Below are positions 17,524-26,747 of a stretch of DNA of 64,000 bases, piece after piece (the stretch's first letter is position 1; each line of letters starts with the position of its first letter). The stretch comes from Sphingomonas ginsenosidimutans. GTDB lineage: Bacteria; Pseudomonadota; Alphaproteobacteria; Sphingomonadales; Sphingomonadaceae. Below the pieces are notes generated by a model that was given only the letters and a program-made list of their open reading frames with translations, had not been told where the DNA came from and made no database searches. The translations under genes and the position numbers were made by a program. The stretch lies in NCBI RefSeq assembly GCF_002374835.1, contig NZ_NWVD01000001.1:1054001-1118000 (forward strand), given 5' to 3'.

Positions 17524-19322
17524 GCCGCCTCTCCCTCGATCCACGCCATCCCCCATGCGGGCAGCGCGGCGATGGTGGCGCCGGTCAGCCGGTCGTGTCC
17601 AGCGGCATCGAGCGAAACGGCGGCGGCCGAGAAATTGAGGAACACCGTGTCGGTGCCGCAGCCGATCGCCAGCAGCGCGGGGTGTGCCGTGGCAACCGCG
17701 CGCGGCGCGCCGGCGCCGCCGCTGGCGATACGCGCGGCGCGCAAGGCGGCGATATCGCCAGCGATGCGGCGTGCATCGGGGGTGGCGGGCGCGTCCCAGT
17801 CCATCGCGGGGCGGTGGAGCCAGCGCCCTTCGTGCGCGCGGTCGGGGTCGGCGAGGTAGCTGCGGTCGTTGAGCAGCCCCGCCTCGTCGCCCATGTACAG
17901 CGTCGCGAGGCCGCCGCTGGCGATCGACAGCGCGTTCACCAGCGCGATGCGGCGCAGCGCGGCCTCGCGCGCGGCGTCGTCGTGCGCCGCCTCCAGCCCC
18001 GCCAGCGAGGCGAGCGTGCCGTTGGTGCCGTGGAGCGCCGCGCCGTCCGACTGGAACGGCACGCCGCGCGCCCAGCTGTCGCCCGCGCCATGCAGGAAGC
18101 GCGCGGCGGCGACCAGCCGCTCCGTGGGCGCCGCGTCGATCGCGGCAAGGTCGCCCAGCACCGCGCCCCAGCCGATATCGTCGTGGCAGCGCGCATAGGA
18201 CAGCCAGTTGGCGCCGCGCGGCAGCCCGCCGCTGGCCGCGACGATCGCATGCGGCAGCTGCGCCGATTGCTCCGCCAGCGCGACCCAGCCGGCGACCATC
18301 AGTGAATTGTTGTAGACCAGATGGCATTCGGGTTCGAACCCGTCGCCTTCGTCCGCGCCGAAATAGGGCGGCACGAACGCGGTCGGCACGATCGCCTCCG
18401 CCTTCAAGAGTGTGGCGGGGGCGGCGATGTCGAGCGCGGCGCGCAGCGCACGGACGATATAGTGCGACGGGGGCAGGTTGCGGCAATCGGTGCCGTCCTG
18501 CTTCCACAGGAAGGCGGTGCTATCCAGCCGGAACGCCTCGAACCCGTGGTTGGCGAGCGCCAGCATCGTTTCCAGCATCGCCAGGAAGACGTTGGGATTG
18601 CGCCAGTTCAGATCCCATTGGAACGGGTAGAAGGTGGTGCGCACATGCCCGCCCATCTCCGGCACATGCGTGAAATTGCCCGGCGCGGTGGTGGGAAACA
18701 CCTGCGGCAGTTCGGCGTCGCGCGCGGCGGCCTCCCCGGCGGAGACAACCATGTAGAAGTCGCGGTAGAAGGGGTCGCCCGCGCGCGCCGCCTGCGCCCA
18801 GCGGTGATCGTCGGCGGTGTGGTTGAGCGCCAGATCGACGCACAGGCTGATCCGCCCCGCGCGCAGCCGCGCCGCCAGCCGCTCGACATCCGCCATCGTG
18901 CCCAGCCGCGGTTCGACCGCCAGATAATCCGCGACCGCGAAGCCGCCGTCGCTGTCGCCCGCGCGCGCCTTCAGCAGCGCGAGCAGGTGGAGATAGCGCA
19001 CCCCGAGCGATTCGAGGTGATCGACATGCGCCTCCACCCCCGCCACCGTGCCGCCGAAGCGATCGACATAGGTGGAATAGCCCAGCATCTCCGGGTGCAC
19101 GAACCAGTCGGGATCGGCGACGCGCGCGCTGTCGAGCGCGACGAGATCGGCGGCCCGCGCCGAGGCGGCACGGCGGAGGATCGCGGCGCTGCGGTCCCAC
19201 AGCGGCTCCAGCGCGGCGGCGCCGTACAGCCGCTGCAACTGGCGGCGCAGGCGCGGGGCGATCGCGGCGAGTCGTGCCTCCACCGGTGGCGCGTCGCTGT
19301 CGGGAATGGTCGCGATGGTCAC
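17520..19322 (-). CDS. Amylosucrase (GH13)
   Basis: Chosen start is GTG at 19322 behind GGAGAG, giving 600 residues; an ATG at 19424 would add 34 residues but runs through the operator region. Amylosucrase-specific blocks are clear: QWDLNWRNPNVFLAMLE, the nucleophile D267 in FRLDSTAFLWKQDGT, the acid/base E309 in KAEAIVPT, and D381 in RCHDDIGW. YMGDEAGLLND lies near the C-terminal part. The enzyme cleaves sucrose, transferring glucose to an alpha-glucan and releasing fructose. No signal peptide is seen, so it is cytoplasmic. The layout with the carrier, TonB receptor and LacI gene matches the Xanthomonas sux locus (SuxA). Confidence 0.87.
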   Translation of the reverse strand: MTIATIPDSDAPPVEARLAAIAPRLRRQLQRLYGAAALEPLWDRSAAILRRAASARAADLVALDSARVADPDWFVHPEMLGYSTYVDRFGGTVAGVEAHVDHLESLGVRYLHLLALLKARAGDSDGGFAVADYLAVEPRLGTMADVERLAARLRAGRISLCVDLALNHTADDHRWAQAARAGDPFYRDFYMVVSAGEAAARDAELPQVFPTTAPGNFTHVPEMGGHVRTTFYPFQWDLNWRNPNVFLAMLETMLALANHGFEAFRLDSTAFLWKQDGTDCRNLPPSHYIVRALRAALDIAAPATLLKAEAIVPTAFVPPYFGADEGDGFEPECHLVYNNSLMVAGWVALAEQSAQLPHAIVAASGGLPRGANWLSYARCHDDIGWGAVLGDLAAIDAAPTERLVAAARFLHGAGDSWARGVPFQSDGAALHGTNGTLASLAGLEAAHDDAAREAALRRIALVNALSIASGGLATLYMGDEAGLLNDRSYLADPDRAHEGRWLHRPAMDWDAPATPDARRIAGDIAALRAARIASGGAGAPRAVATAHPALLAIGCGTDTVFLNFSAAAVSLDAAGHDRLTGATIAALPAWGMAWIEGEAA

Positions 19323-19350
19323 GTGATCGTCCTCTCCGCACGGCTCGGGC

Positions 19351-19364
19351 CGCAATCGTTTGCG
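19351..19364. promoter_or_regulatory. LacI-type operator-like palindrome 1
   Basis: CGCAA-TCGT-TTGCG is a perfect five-base inverted repeat matching the GCAA...TTGC half-sites of LacI-family operators. It is 28 bases upstream of the amylosucrase GTG, where it could block that promoter. Confidence 0.6.
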
Positions 19365-19395
19365 AGCTATGGCAAGCCTGGCTGGCGGATGCAAA

Positions 19396-19409
19396 TGCAA
19401 TCGTGTGCA
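19396..19409. promoter_or_regulatory. LacI-type operator-like palindrome 2
   Basis: TGCA-ATCGTG-TGCA keeps the outer half-sites of site 1 and shares its ATCGT core. It lies centrally in the divergent region, about equally far from both genes. It is a weaker match than its neighbours. Confidence 0.45.
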
Positions 19410-19418
19410 AAAAGATGT

Positions 19419-19434
19419 TTGCAAACGGTTGCGG
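19419..19434. promoter_or_regulatory. LacI-type operator-like palindrome 3
   Basis: Bases 19421-19432 read GCAA-ACGG-TTGC, a perfect half-site pair with a CG-type centre as in many LacI-family operators, flanked by T-T and G-G. It is about 65 bases upstream of the TonB receptor start. Confidence 0.6.
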
Positions 19435-19497
19435 TCGGCGTATCGAGCGTCATCAGACCCGCCGATGCGGGCGAATCAGGTTGGGGAGAGGATCGAA

Positions 19498-22008
19498 ATG
19501 TCGTCATTGTCGAAGCTGTTGGTCGGTGCCGCCGTCGCGGCGCTGTCGTCGGGCAGCGCCTGGGCGCAGACCGCCCCCGCCACCCCCGGAACCGCCGCCG
19601 TCGCGGCCCCCACCGTGGCCGACGCCGCCGCGCAGGCCGATGGAAGCGCCGAAGCGCAGCAGGACATTGTCGTCACCGGCACCGCGCGCCCGGAGCGCAG
19701 CGTGCGCACCTCCATCTCGGTCAGCACGCTGGACGCCGCGCAGCTCAACCAGCTGGCGCCGCTGGGCAGCGCCGACCTGATCCGCAACGTGCCGGGCATC
19801 CGCGCCGAATCCTCGGGCGGTGAGGGCAATGCCAATATCGCGGTGCGCGGCCTTCCCGTGGCCAGCGGCGGCGCGAAGTTCGTGCAGTTCCAGGAAGACG
19901 GGCTGCCGGTCCTCGATTTCGGCGATATCGCCTTCGCCACCGCCGACCTGTTCGTGCGCCCCGACAACAATGTCGCGCGCGTCGAAACGGTGCGCGGCGG
20001 TTCGGCATCGACCTTCACCAGCAACGCGCCGGGCGCGATCATCAACTTCATCAGCAAGACCGGCGCGACCGAGGGCGGCAACATCGCGCTGACCAAGGGC
20101 GTGGATTTCGACCGCACGCGCATCGACGCCGATTACGGCGCGCCGCTGGGCGACGACTGGTCGTTCCATGTCGGTGGCTTCTATCGCATCGGCACCGGCG
20201 TGAAGGATGCGGGCTATACCGCGGAGAAGGGCGGGCAGATCAAGGGCAACATCACCCGCAAGCTGGCCGACGGCTTCCTGCGGCTGACGTTCAAGGTGCT
20301 GGACGACCGCGCCCCCGCCTATGTCCCGGTGCCGGTGCGGCTGACGGGGACGGTCGACAACCCCAATTATTCGTCCTTCCCCGGTTTCGACGCCAAGTCG
20401 GGCACCACCATGTCGCGCTACCTGCGGCAGGACATTTCGATCGGCGCGGACGGCAACCGCATCCTGACCGACGTGGCCGACGGCTATCGCATCAAGTCGC
20501 GCGCGATCGGCGGCGAGGCGTCGTTCGGGCTGGGCGGCGGCTGGTCGCTGGACGACAAGTTCAACATCGCGAAGAATTCGGGCGGGTTCGTCACCCCCTA
20601 TCCCGCGAACGTCGCGTCGGCGGCGTCGTTCGTGTCGTCGATCGGCGGGGCGGGCGCGACGCTGCGCTATGCCAACGGGCCGAACGCCGGGCAGACGATC
20701 GCCAATCCCGGCGCGCTGAACGGCAACGGCCTGGCATCGAACACGCTGCTGTTCAACGTGACGCTGGACGATTTCACCAACGCCACCAACATCCTGACGC
20801 TGAGCCGCGATGTCGATGCCGGCAGCGCCGGAACCGGATCGGTCACCTTCGGCTATTTCAAGTCGTATCAGGCCGTGAAGATGGACTGGCACTGGAACAG
20901 CTATCTTCAGGAAGTGAAGGGCGAGAACGCCGCGCTGCTGGACGTCTATAACGCCGCCGGGCAGGCGGTGACGCAGAACGGGTTGATCGCCTATGGCGAG
21001 CCGGTGTTCGGCAATTGCTGCCAGCGCTACTACAACGTCGACTACAACATCGACGCGCCGTATATCGCGCTGTCGTGGAAGATCGGCGGGCTGAGCCTGG
21101 ACGGCAGCGTCCGCTACAACAGCAGCAAGGCCGAGGGCATCTACGCCGGCAGCGTCAACCGCGTCATCGACGTCAACCAGGACGGCGTGATCCAGACCCC
21201 GGAACGGGTCGTGCCGGTGGTCAGCCTGGCGGCGGCCAAGCCGGTGGACTACCGCAAGAATTATTTCACCTGGTCGGTCGGCGCGAACTATGAGCTGAAC
21301 CCCGGTCTGGCGGCGTTCGCGCGGGTCAGCCGCGGTGCGCGCTTCAATGCCGATCGCGTGCTGTTCGGCGGCGGCGTGCGCGACGACGGCAGCATCGCGG
21401 ACAATGTCGCGGTCAATTTCGTCAACCAGCAGGAACTGGGGCTGAAGTATCGCGGCGGCGCGATGTACGCCAACCTGACCGCGTTCCGCGCCACCACCGC
21501 CGAGGCGAACGAGCTGGTCATCCCGGTCCAGCAGATCATCAACAACAAATATCGTTCCTACGGCCTGGAGGCCGAGGGCGGCGGCGACTGGGGGCTGTTC
21601 CACCTGATCGCGGGCGCGACCTACACCCATGCGCGCATCACCGACAGCCAGGTGACCCCGGCGCTGAACGGCAACACCCCGTACCGGCAGGCGGCGCTGA
21701 TCTTCCAGGCGACGCCGTCGATCGGCAACGACGTCTTTTCGATCGGGGCGAACGTGACAGGCACCACCTCGTCCTATGCCGCGGACGTCAACACGCTGAA
21801 GATGCCGGGCTATGTGCTGACCAGCCTGTTCGGTTCCTATGCGCTGACGCCGTCGATCAAGCTGTCGGTCAATGCGCAGAACATCTTCAACGTGTTGGCG
21901 ATCACCGAAGTCGGGCAGGTGCAGGACCGCATCCCCGCCGACGGCGTCACCACCGCGCGTTCGGCGCTGGGCCGCAACATCAGCGCGACGATCGGGCTGC
22001 GCTTCTGA
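19498..22008 (+). CDS. TonB-dependent outer-membrane receptor (sucrose-type uptake)
   Basis: An 836-residue receptor from the ATG at 19498 (GGGGAGAGGA ribosome site), whose first residues form a signal peptide ending AWAQ. The frame is open upstream but crosses the operators. A plug domain follows at about residues 55-185 (DIVVTGTARPERSVRTSISV, RNVPGIRAES, VRGGSASTFTSNAPGAIINFISK). The rest is a beta barrel ending in the outer-membrane signature SATIGLRF. It resembles sugar receptors of the SuxB/BlvA type rather than siderophore receptors, based on its neighbours. It is divergent from amylosucrase and shares the three LacI-type operators. Confidence 0.88.
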   Translation: MSSLSKLLVGAAVAALSSGSAWAQTAPATPGTAAVAAPTVADAAAQADGSAEAQQDIVVTGTARPERSVRTSISVSTLDAAQLNQLAPLGSADLIRNVPGIRAESSGGEGNANIAVRGLPVASGGAKFVQFQEDGLPVLDFGDIAFATADLFVRPDNNVARVETVRGGSASTFTSNAPGAIINFISKTGATEGGNIALTKGVDFDRTRIDADYGAPLGDDWSFHVGGFYRIGTGVKDAGYTAEKGGQIKGNITRKLADGFLRLTFKVLDDRAPAYVPVPVRLTGTVDNPNYSSFPGFDAKSGTTMSRYLRQDISIGADGNRILTDVADGYRIKSRAIGGEASFGLGGGWSLDDKFNIAKNSGGFVTPYPANVASAASFVSSIGGAGATLRYANGPNAGQTIANPGALNGNGLASNTLLFNVTLDDFTNATNILTLSRDVDAGSAGTGSVTFGYFKSYQAVKMDWHWNSYLQEVKGENAALLDVYNAAGQAVTQNGLIAYGEPVFGNCCQRYYNVDYNIDAPYIALSWKIGGLSLDGSVRYNSSKAEGIYAGSVNRVIDVNQDGVIQTPERVVPVVSLAAAKPVDYRKNYFTWSVGANYELNPGLAAFARVSRGARFNADRVLFGGGVRDDGSIADNVAVNFVNQQELGLKYRGGAMYANLTAFRATTAEANELVIPVQQIINNKYRSYGLEAEGGGDWGLFHLIAGATYTHARITDSQVTPALNGNTPYRQAALIFQATPSIGNDVFSIGANVTGTTSSYAADVNTLKMPGYVLTSLFGSYALTPSIKLSVNAQNIFNVLAITEVGQVQDRIPADGVTTARSALGRNISATIGLRF

Positions 22009-22022
22009 TCCATAGCGGATCG

Positions 22023-22059
22023 GGTGCTCCGGCCCGGCTTGCAATCGGGCCGGGGCACC
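22023..22059 (+). terminator. Terminator hairpin after the TonB receptor
   Basis: GGTGCTCCGGCCCG at 22023-22036 pairs with 22046-22059 through 14 pairs including one G-T wobble, around a nine-base loop. It is followed by a moderately T-rich stretch (CCATTCCCTTTCGTT). It lies 15 bases after the receptor stop and about 58 bases before the LacI gene. Confidence 0.7.
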
Positions 22060-22117
22060 GCCATTCCCTTTCGTTATGGGGACATGTTCCATCCCCGGCC
22101 GGGAATGACGGGATACG

Positions 22118-23161
22118 ATGGGCGACGGCGGCAGCGAGGATGGCGTGTTCGGGGATGGTGGCGACCGCGTCCGCAACATGGCGGATCTGGCGCGGCTGAC
22201 CGGCGTCCATGTCGCCACCGTCAGCCGCGCGCTGGCCGACAGCCCGCTGGTCAGCAAGGCGACGCGCGACAAGATCAAGGCGCTGGCGGCCGAGCACGGT
22301 TTCCGCCCCAACGAAATGGCGCGCCGGCTGCGCGTCAAAAGATCGAACATGATCGGCGTGGTCGTGCCGCTGGGGCATGAGCAGCGGCAGCATCTGTCCG
22401 ACCCGTTCTTCATGACCATATTGGGGCATCTGGCCGATGGCGTGACCGCCAACGGTTACGACCTGATGCTGTCGCGCGTGGTGCCGAGCGGGGACGACTG
22501 GCTGGACGATATCGTCGATTCGGGGATGCTGGACGGGGTGCTGGTGATCGGCCAGTCGGACCAGCTGGCGGTGATCGAGCGGACCGCCGCGCGCTATCGC
22601 CAGATGGTGGTGTGGGGGCATCACCGCGAAGGGCAGCGGCATTGCGCGGTCGGGGTCGACAATTACCTGGGCGGGCGGCTGGCGGGCGAGCGGCTGATCG
22701 AGCGCGGATGCCGGCGGATTGCGTTCATGGGCGAGATCCGCACGCTGGAACTGACCGAGCGGCACGCGGGGGTGCGCGACGTGTGCGCCGAGCGCGGCGT
22801 CGACGCGCCGTTGCAGCTCGACACGCATCTGGCATCGGACGTGATGTATGAGGAGATCGCCGCGCATTGGGATGCGGTGGGCGGGCGGATCGACGGAATC
22901 GCCGCCGCGTCCGACGTGATCGCGATGCAGGCGGTGCGCGTGCTGGCGGATCGCGGCGTGCGCGTGCCCGACGATATCGCGATCACCGGGTTCGACGACC
23001 TGCCGCTGGCCGAACAGATGGTACCGCGGCTGACCACCGTGCGGCAGGATATCGCCAGCGGCGCACGCGCGATGACCGACGCGCTGCTGGCGCGGATCGC
23101 GGGGTATGACGCGCCGTCGGTGGTGATGACCCCGCAGCTGGTGGTGCGCGCCTCCGCCTGA
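22118..23161 (+). CDS. LacI family transcriptional regulator of the sucrose-type locus
   Basis: A 347-residue regulator. The LacI helix-turn-helix is MADLARLTGVHVATVSRAL at about residues 21-39, followed by the hinge helix (PNEMARRLRVKRSNMIGVVVP) and a periplasmic-binding-like effector domain ending GFDDLPLAEQMVPRLTTVRQD. The first 20 residues are Gly/Asp-rich and unusual, so a start nearer residue 18 is possible. By position it corresponds to SuxR of Xanthomonas and is the best candidate to bind the three operator-like sites at 19351-19434, releasing them when sucrose or a derivative is present. A terminator hairpin separates it from the receptor gene. Confidence 0.9.
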   Translation: MGDGGSEDGVFGDGGDRVRNMADLARLTGVHVATVSRALADSPLVSKATRDKIKALAAEHGFRPNEMARRLRVKRSNMIGVVVPLGHEQRQHLSDPFFMTILGHLADGVTANGYDLMLSRVVPSGDDWLDDIVDSGMLDGVLVIGQSDQLAVIERTAARYRQMVVWGHHREGQRHCAVGVDNYLGGRLAGERLIERGCRRIAFMGEIRTLELTERHAGVRDVCAERGVDAPLQLDTHLASDVMYEEIAAHWDAVGGRIDGIAAASDVIAMQAVRVLADRGVRVPDDIAITGFDDLPLAEQMVPRLTTVRQDIASGARAMTDALLARIAGYDAPSVVMTPQLVVRASA

Positions 23162-23234
23162 CGCCCGCGCGGGTCAGCCGCGGTTCAGCGCGGGGCGCGT
23201 ATCGCGGTGCCGCGACACGGGACGGAGACGGGTG

Positions 23235-23627
23235 ATGCGAAAGTGGATGGCGGTGCTGGCGGCGATGGCGCTTCTGCCCGGTATCGCGGCGGCGCGGCCC
23301 GCCGATCCGCGCGGGCAGAAGGAATATGATACGCTGCTGCGCGAGAACGTCGCCGGGCCGGCGACCGACTGCGTGATGCCATCGGGGATTTCGGGCACGC
23401 GGGTGATCGCGGGCAAGGGCATCGTCTATCGCGTCGGCGCGCGAAGCTACCTCAACGTGCCGAGCGTCGGGGCCGACCGGCTGGACGACAGCGACATCCT
23501 GGTCACCGACATCCGCGGCGGGCAATTGTGCCGCGGCGATGCGGTGCGGCTGGTCGATCGCAATTCGGGCATCCCGTCGGGGTTCGTGCGGCTGGACCGT
23601 TTCGTGCGGCTCGACCGGGTGCGCTGA
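23235..23627 (+). CDS. Small exported protein, unknown function
   Basis: A 130-residue protein starting at ATG 23235; GTG at 23232 is also possible. The first 20 residues form a signal peptide (MRKWMAVLAAMALLPGIAAA). The mature part has two cysteines that could form a disulfide (DCVMPSG and QLCRGD) and looks like a small soluble beta-rich periplasmic protein. I do not recognise a family; similar short proteins are common in sphingomonads. It stands between the LacI gene and the convergent dcd gene, whose stop lies three bases beyond its own. Confidence 0.65.
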   Translation: MRKWMAVLAAMALLPGIAAARPADPRGQKEYDTLLRENVAGPATDCVMPSGISGTRVIAGKGIVYRVGARSYLNVPSVGADRLDDSDILVTDIRGGQLCRGDAVRLVDRNSGIPSGFVRLDRFVRLDRVR

Positions 23628-23630
23628 CCC

Positions 23631-24185
23631 TTACAATCGCGGCAGCGTGACGCCGCGCTGGCCCATATATTTGCCGGCGCGGTCGGCGTAGCTGACCTCG
23701 CACGGTTCGTTGCCCTGCAGGAACAGGAACTGGCACGCGCCTTCGTTGGCATAGATGCGCGCGGGCAGCGGCGTAGTGTTCGAGAATTCGAGGGTCACAT
23801 GCCCCTCCCAACCCGGCTCCAGGGGCGTGACGTTCACGATGATGCCGCAGCGCGCATAGGTCGACTTGCCCAGGCAGATCACCAGCACGTCGCGCGGCAC
23901 GCGGAAATATTCGACCGTGCGGGCGAGCGCGAAGCTGTTCGGCGGGATGATGCACACGTCGGTCTTGCGATCGACGAAGCTGTTGGCGGCGAAATCCTTG
24001 GGATCGACGATCGCATTGTCGACGTTGGTGAAGATCTTGAATTCGTCGGCGACGCGCGCGTCATAGCCGTAGGAGGACAGGCCGTAGCTGATGCAGCCGT
24101 CGCGGCGCTGATTTTCCACGAACGGTTCGATCATGCCGTCGGCGAGCGCGCGTTCGCGGATCCAGCGGTCGGACAGGATGGACAT
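23631..24185 (-). CDS. dcd: dCTP deaminase
   Basis: A 184-residue enzyme, the normal length for Dcd, starting at the ATG at 24185. It carries the dUTPase/Dcd fold signatures [14 protein letters not shown], the active-site stretch [31 protein letters not shown] split across the nucleotide pocket, and [27 protein letters not shown] at the C-terminus. It deaminates dCTP to dUTP, feeding dTMP synthesis. It is monocistronic here, convergent with the small exported protein and divergent from the Nudix gene. Confidence 0.96.
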   Translation of the reverse strand: MSILSDRWIRERALADGMIEPFVENQRRDGCISYGLSSYGYDARVADEFKIFTNVDNAIVDPKDFAANSFVDRKTDVCIIPPNSFALARTVEYFRVPRDVLVICLGKSTYARCGIIVNVTPLEPGWEGHVTLEFSNTTPLPARIYANEGACQFLFLQGNEPCEVSYADRAGKYMGQRGVTLPRL

Positions 24186-24278
24186 GGCGCGCTTTCTACC
24201 CCCGGTTGCGCCGCCGCTTTCGCCCGTCGCGGCGGGGGGTGCAAGAGGAACATCGCGCGCGCTACACTGGCCGGTACG

Positions 24279-24731
24279 ATGATGCAGTTCCTCTACAGGG
24301 TGCGCCGCCGCGTGCTGGCGCTGCTGCGCTGGCGCACGCGCGGGGTGAAGGTCGCGGCGTTCGACGGCGGGGGCCGCGTGCTGCTGGTGCGGCACGGCTA
24401 TGGCCGGTCGGACCTGTGGATGCTGCCGGGCGGCGGGCTGCACCGCGGCGAGCGCGCCGACGCCGGCGCGGTGCGCGAACTGGCGGAGGAGACCGGCTGC
24501 CGGCTGGCGGAGGCGGCGGTGCTCGCGCGGTTCGAGGCGCGTGCCGAAGGGCGGCGCGATACGGTGTGGCTGGTGCGCGGGCGGACCGACGACGCGCCGC
24601 AGCCGGACGGGCGCGAGGTGATCGAGGCGTGCTTCTTTTCGCCCGACGCACCCCCGCCGGAGGCGTCGCCCGCGACGCGGCGGCGGCTGGCGGAACTGGC
24701 GGCGGGGCGCGTCGCCGGGGGTGCGTGGTGA
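24279..24731 (+). CDS. Nudix hydrolase
   Basis: The protein has 150 residues from the first of two adjacent ATGs (24279). The Nudix box is seen at about residues 50-72: GGLHRGE, seven residues, then RELAEETG. These enzymes hydrolyse nucleoside diphosphates linked to another group, such as oxidised nucleotides, NDP-sugars or ADP-ribose; the sequence alone does not choose. The N-terminus is strongly basic ([16 protein letters not shown]). The stop overlaps the next GTG start by four bases, so it is paired with the acetyltransferase. Confidence 0.88.
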   Translation: MMQFLYRVRRRVLALLRWRTRGVKVAAFDGGGRVLLVRHGYGRSDLWMLPGGGLHRGERADAGAVRELAEETGCRLAEAAVLARFEARAEGRRDTVWLVRGRTDDAPQPDGREVIEACFFSPDAPPPEASPATRRRLAELAAGRVAGGAW

Positions 24732-25384
24732 GCGGGGCGTTCGAGGGCTATTGGCACCGCGCGATGGGCGGCGACCATGCCGGCGTCGCGGTCGATCCCG
24801 GCGCCCGGCGTGCGATGATGCTGACCGAGGTGAGCGGGCGGACGCGCGCGGTGATGCCGCCCGCCGTCGCGACGGCGATCGGCTGGACGGACGGGGCGGC
24901 GTCGATCGCCGAGTGGCGCGCGCGGCTGGCCGCGGCGGGGATCGCGCTGAACGATCCCGATGCGCTGTTCCGCTGGGGCGGCGGGGACGCTGCCGACCCG
25001 CGGGCGCGCCGGTTGGGCCCGGAGGACGCGGCCGCCTTCGCGGCATTCCATGCCGCCGCGTCGGAGCAGGATCGCGAGGATGCGTGGGTCGAATGGGACC
25101 ATGACGCGGTGTTCGGCGCGGTGATCGGCGGGGACGTGCTGTGCGCGGCGAGCCTGTATTGCTGGGCGGGGACGCCGATCGCGGATCTGGGCGTGCTGAC
25201 GCTGCCGGCAGCGCGCGGGCAGGGGCTGGCGCGCGCGGTGGTGCGCGCCGCCGCGGCTTGGGCGGGCGGACAGGGATGGGCGCCGCAATATCGCTGTCAG
25301 ACCGACAATGCGGCATCGCTGGCGCTGGCGCGATCGAGCGGCTTCGTGCGGTTCGGGACGTGGGAAGTGGCGATCGACGACTGA
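24728..25384 (+). CDS. GNAT family acetyltransferase
   Basis: A 218-residue protein starting at GTG 24728 inside the Nudix stop (GTGA). The C-terminal half has the GNAT acetyl-CoA pattern: [23 protein letters not shown], with the RGQGLA pyrophosphate loop, then [17 protein letters not shown]. The N-terminal hundred residues ([16 protein letters not shown]...) are a less conserved extension seen in plant- and bacteria-type GNATs with a DUF4081-like leader. The acceptor is unknown. It is co-translated with the Nudix hydrolase. Confidence 0.78.
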   Translation: MSGAFEGYWHRAMGGDHAGVAVDPGARRAMMLTEVSGRTRAVMPPAVATAIGWTDGAASIAEWRARLAAAGIALNDPDALFRWGGGDAADPRARRLGPEDAAAFAAFHAAASEQDREDAWVEWDHDAVFGAVIGGDVLCAASLYCWAGTPIADLGVLTLPAARGQGLARAVVRAAAAWAGGQGWAPQYRCQTDNAASLALARSSGFVRFGTWEVAIDD

Positions 25385-25399
25385 CGCGGCGTGCCGTCG

Positions 25400-25927
25400 T
25401 CAGCGGTGCAGGCCGTTGGCGCGGTAGAAGGCGTCGACGCATGCGGGCGTGTCGAGGCGGATGACCGGCAGCGCCAGCGTATCGGCCATGCGGGCATAGC
25501 GGCGGCGGTTGGCGCGGGTGGTGATCGCGATATGGCGGAGCATCGCGGCCTTCACGCTGTCGCGCCCGCCCGCCAGCCCGCCGGCGCGGTCGCGTTCGAA
25601 CCAGCACCGCCGCAGATAGCGCCACAGGCTGCGCGGCGTCGAGAGATCGAGCAGGATCAGCCCGGTCGCGCGATCGAGCCGTGCGGGCAGCAGGCGGGTG
25701 TAATTGCCGTCGATCACCCAGCGATCGCCGCGGATCGCGGCATCGTGCAGCGCGGCGAACGCCGCCGCGGGGCGCGGCACCCAATCGGTATCGGGCAGGT
25801 GATGCAACCGGTCGAGATGGACCGCCGGCAGCCCGCGCGCCCGCGCGATCGACTGCGCCAGCGTCGACTTCCCGCTGTTCGACGGACCCATGATGATGAT
25901 CCGCGGCCCCAGATCGTCGAGCGTCAT
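25400..25927 (-). CDS. Small P-loop kinase-like ATPase (FlaR/adenylate kinase-like)
   Basis: The protein has 175 residues from the ATG at 25927 with a GGAGG site eight bases upstream. The Walker A motif is [13 protein letters not shown] at about residues 12-24, followed by [14 protein letters not shown] and [11 protein letters not shown], the pattern of proteins annotated as DNA topology modulation protein FlaR or adenylate-kinase-like AAA ATPases. The substrate for phosphoryl transfer is unproven. It is divergent from the polysaccharide operon, sharing a 170-base promoter region with it. Confidence 0.8.
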   Translation of the reverse strand: MTLDDLGPRIIIMGPSNSGKSTLAQSIARARGLPAVHLDRLHHLPDTDWVPRPAAAFAALHDAAIRGDRWVIDGNYTRLLPARLDRATGLILLDLSTPRSLWRYLRRCWFERDRAGGLAGGRDSVKAAMLRHIAITTRANRRRYARMADTLALPVIRLDTPACVDAFYRANGLHR

Positions 25928-26097
25928 CGCCGTGTCCTCCGGGCGAAGCCGCCTAATATCCGCGTCGCCGTGCCGCAAGCGGTCCCGATGCGGGACAGGT
26001 GGGGCAAGCTTCCTAACGCTATCTTCACCTCTGCCGCCCATATCCGCGGCAGGTGGCACTGCGCCCGGCGGGTGCGGTGTGCGCGGAGGAGATCGTG

Positions 26098-26742
26098 ATG
26101 CGTTTCGCCGGTGGTTCCAGGACCATGCTGACCCTGTCGACGGGAGCGATGCTGCTGGCGTCGTGCGCGGGTGCGGGGGGACGCCCCGAACTGCCGCCCG
26201 CCAGCTTCGTCGCGGCCAAGGAGCAGCCGGGCGAGGAATATGTCATCGGGCCGCTCGATTCGCTCAACATCTTCGTGTGGCGCAACCCGGAGCTGTCGGC
26301 CAAGGTGCAGGTGCGCCCCGACGGCCGCATCACCACGCCGCTGATCGCGGACATGCCGGCGGTGGGCAAGACCCCGTCGATGCTGGCCGCCGACATGAAG
26401 CTGGCGCTGGGCGAATATGTCCAGAACCCGATCGTGTCGGTGATCGTCGACAGCTTCTCCGGCACGTACAGCCAGCAGGTGCGGATCGTCGGCGCGACGC
26501 AGAAGCCCGCCAGCCTGCCGTACCGCGCCAACATGACGCTGCTGGACGCGATGATCGCGGTCGGCGGGCTGGGCGAATATGCCGCCGGCAACAAGGCGCG
26601 GCTGATCCGTTACGACCGCGCGACCGGCAAGCAGCGCGAATTCGCGCTGAAGATCAGCCGGCTGCTGAAGGACGGCGACGCCAGCGCCAACGTGAAGCTG
26701 GAACCGGGCGATGTCATCATCATCCCCGAGAGCATGTTCTAA
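26098..26742 (+). CDS. XrtA-system polysaccharide export lipoprotein (Wza-like)
   Basis: A 214-residue protein from ATG 26098, behind GGAGGA. A lipoprotein signal with lipobox LASC at about residues 20-23 predicts an acylated mature N-terminus. The Poly_export domain (YVIGPLDSLNIFVWRNPELSAKVQVRPDG) and SLBB-type repeats (VRIVGATQKPASLPYR) follow. It forms the outer-membrane exit channel for exopolysaccharide. This is the first gene of the ten-gene XrtA/PEP-CTERM operon; the next start lies only five bases downstream. Confidence 0.9.
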   Translation: MRFAGGSRTMLTLSTGAMLLASCAGAGGRPELPPASFVAAKEQPGEEYVIGPLDSLNIFVWRNPELSAKVQVRPDGRITTPLIADMPAVGKTPSMLAADMKLALGEYVQNPIVSVIVDSFSGTYSQQVRIVGATQKPASLPYRANMTLLDAMIAVGGLGEYAAGNKARLIRYDRATGKQREFALKISRLLKDGDASANVKLEPGDVIIIPESMF

Positions 26743-26747
26743 AGGCC

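Noticed and set aside
26041..26097. Possible sigma-54 promoter (TGGCAC at 26054) before the polysaccharide operon
   Set aside because: The TTGC element at the required spacing is missing, so the match is only half of the consensus.
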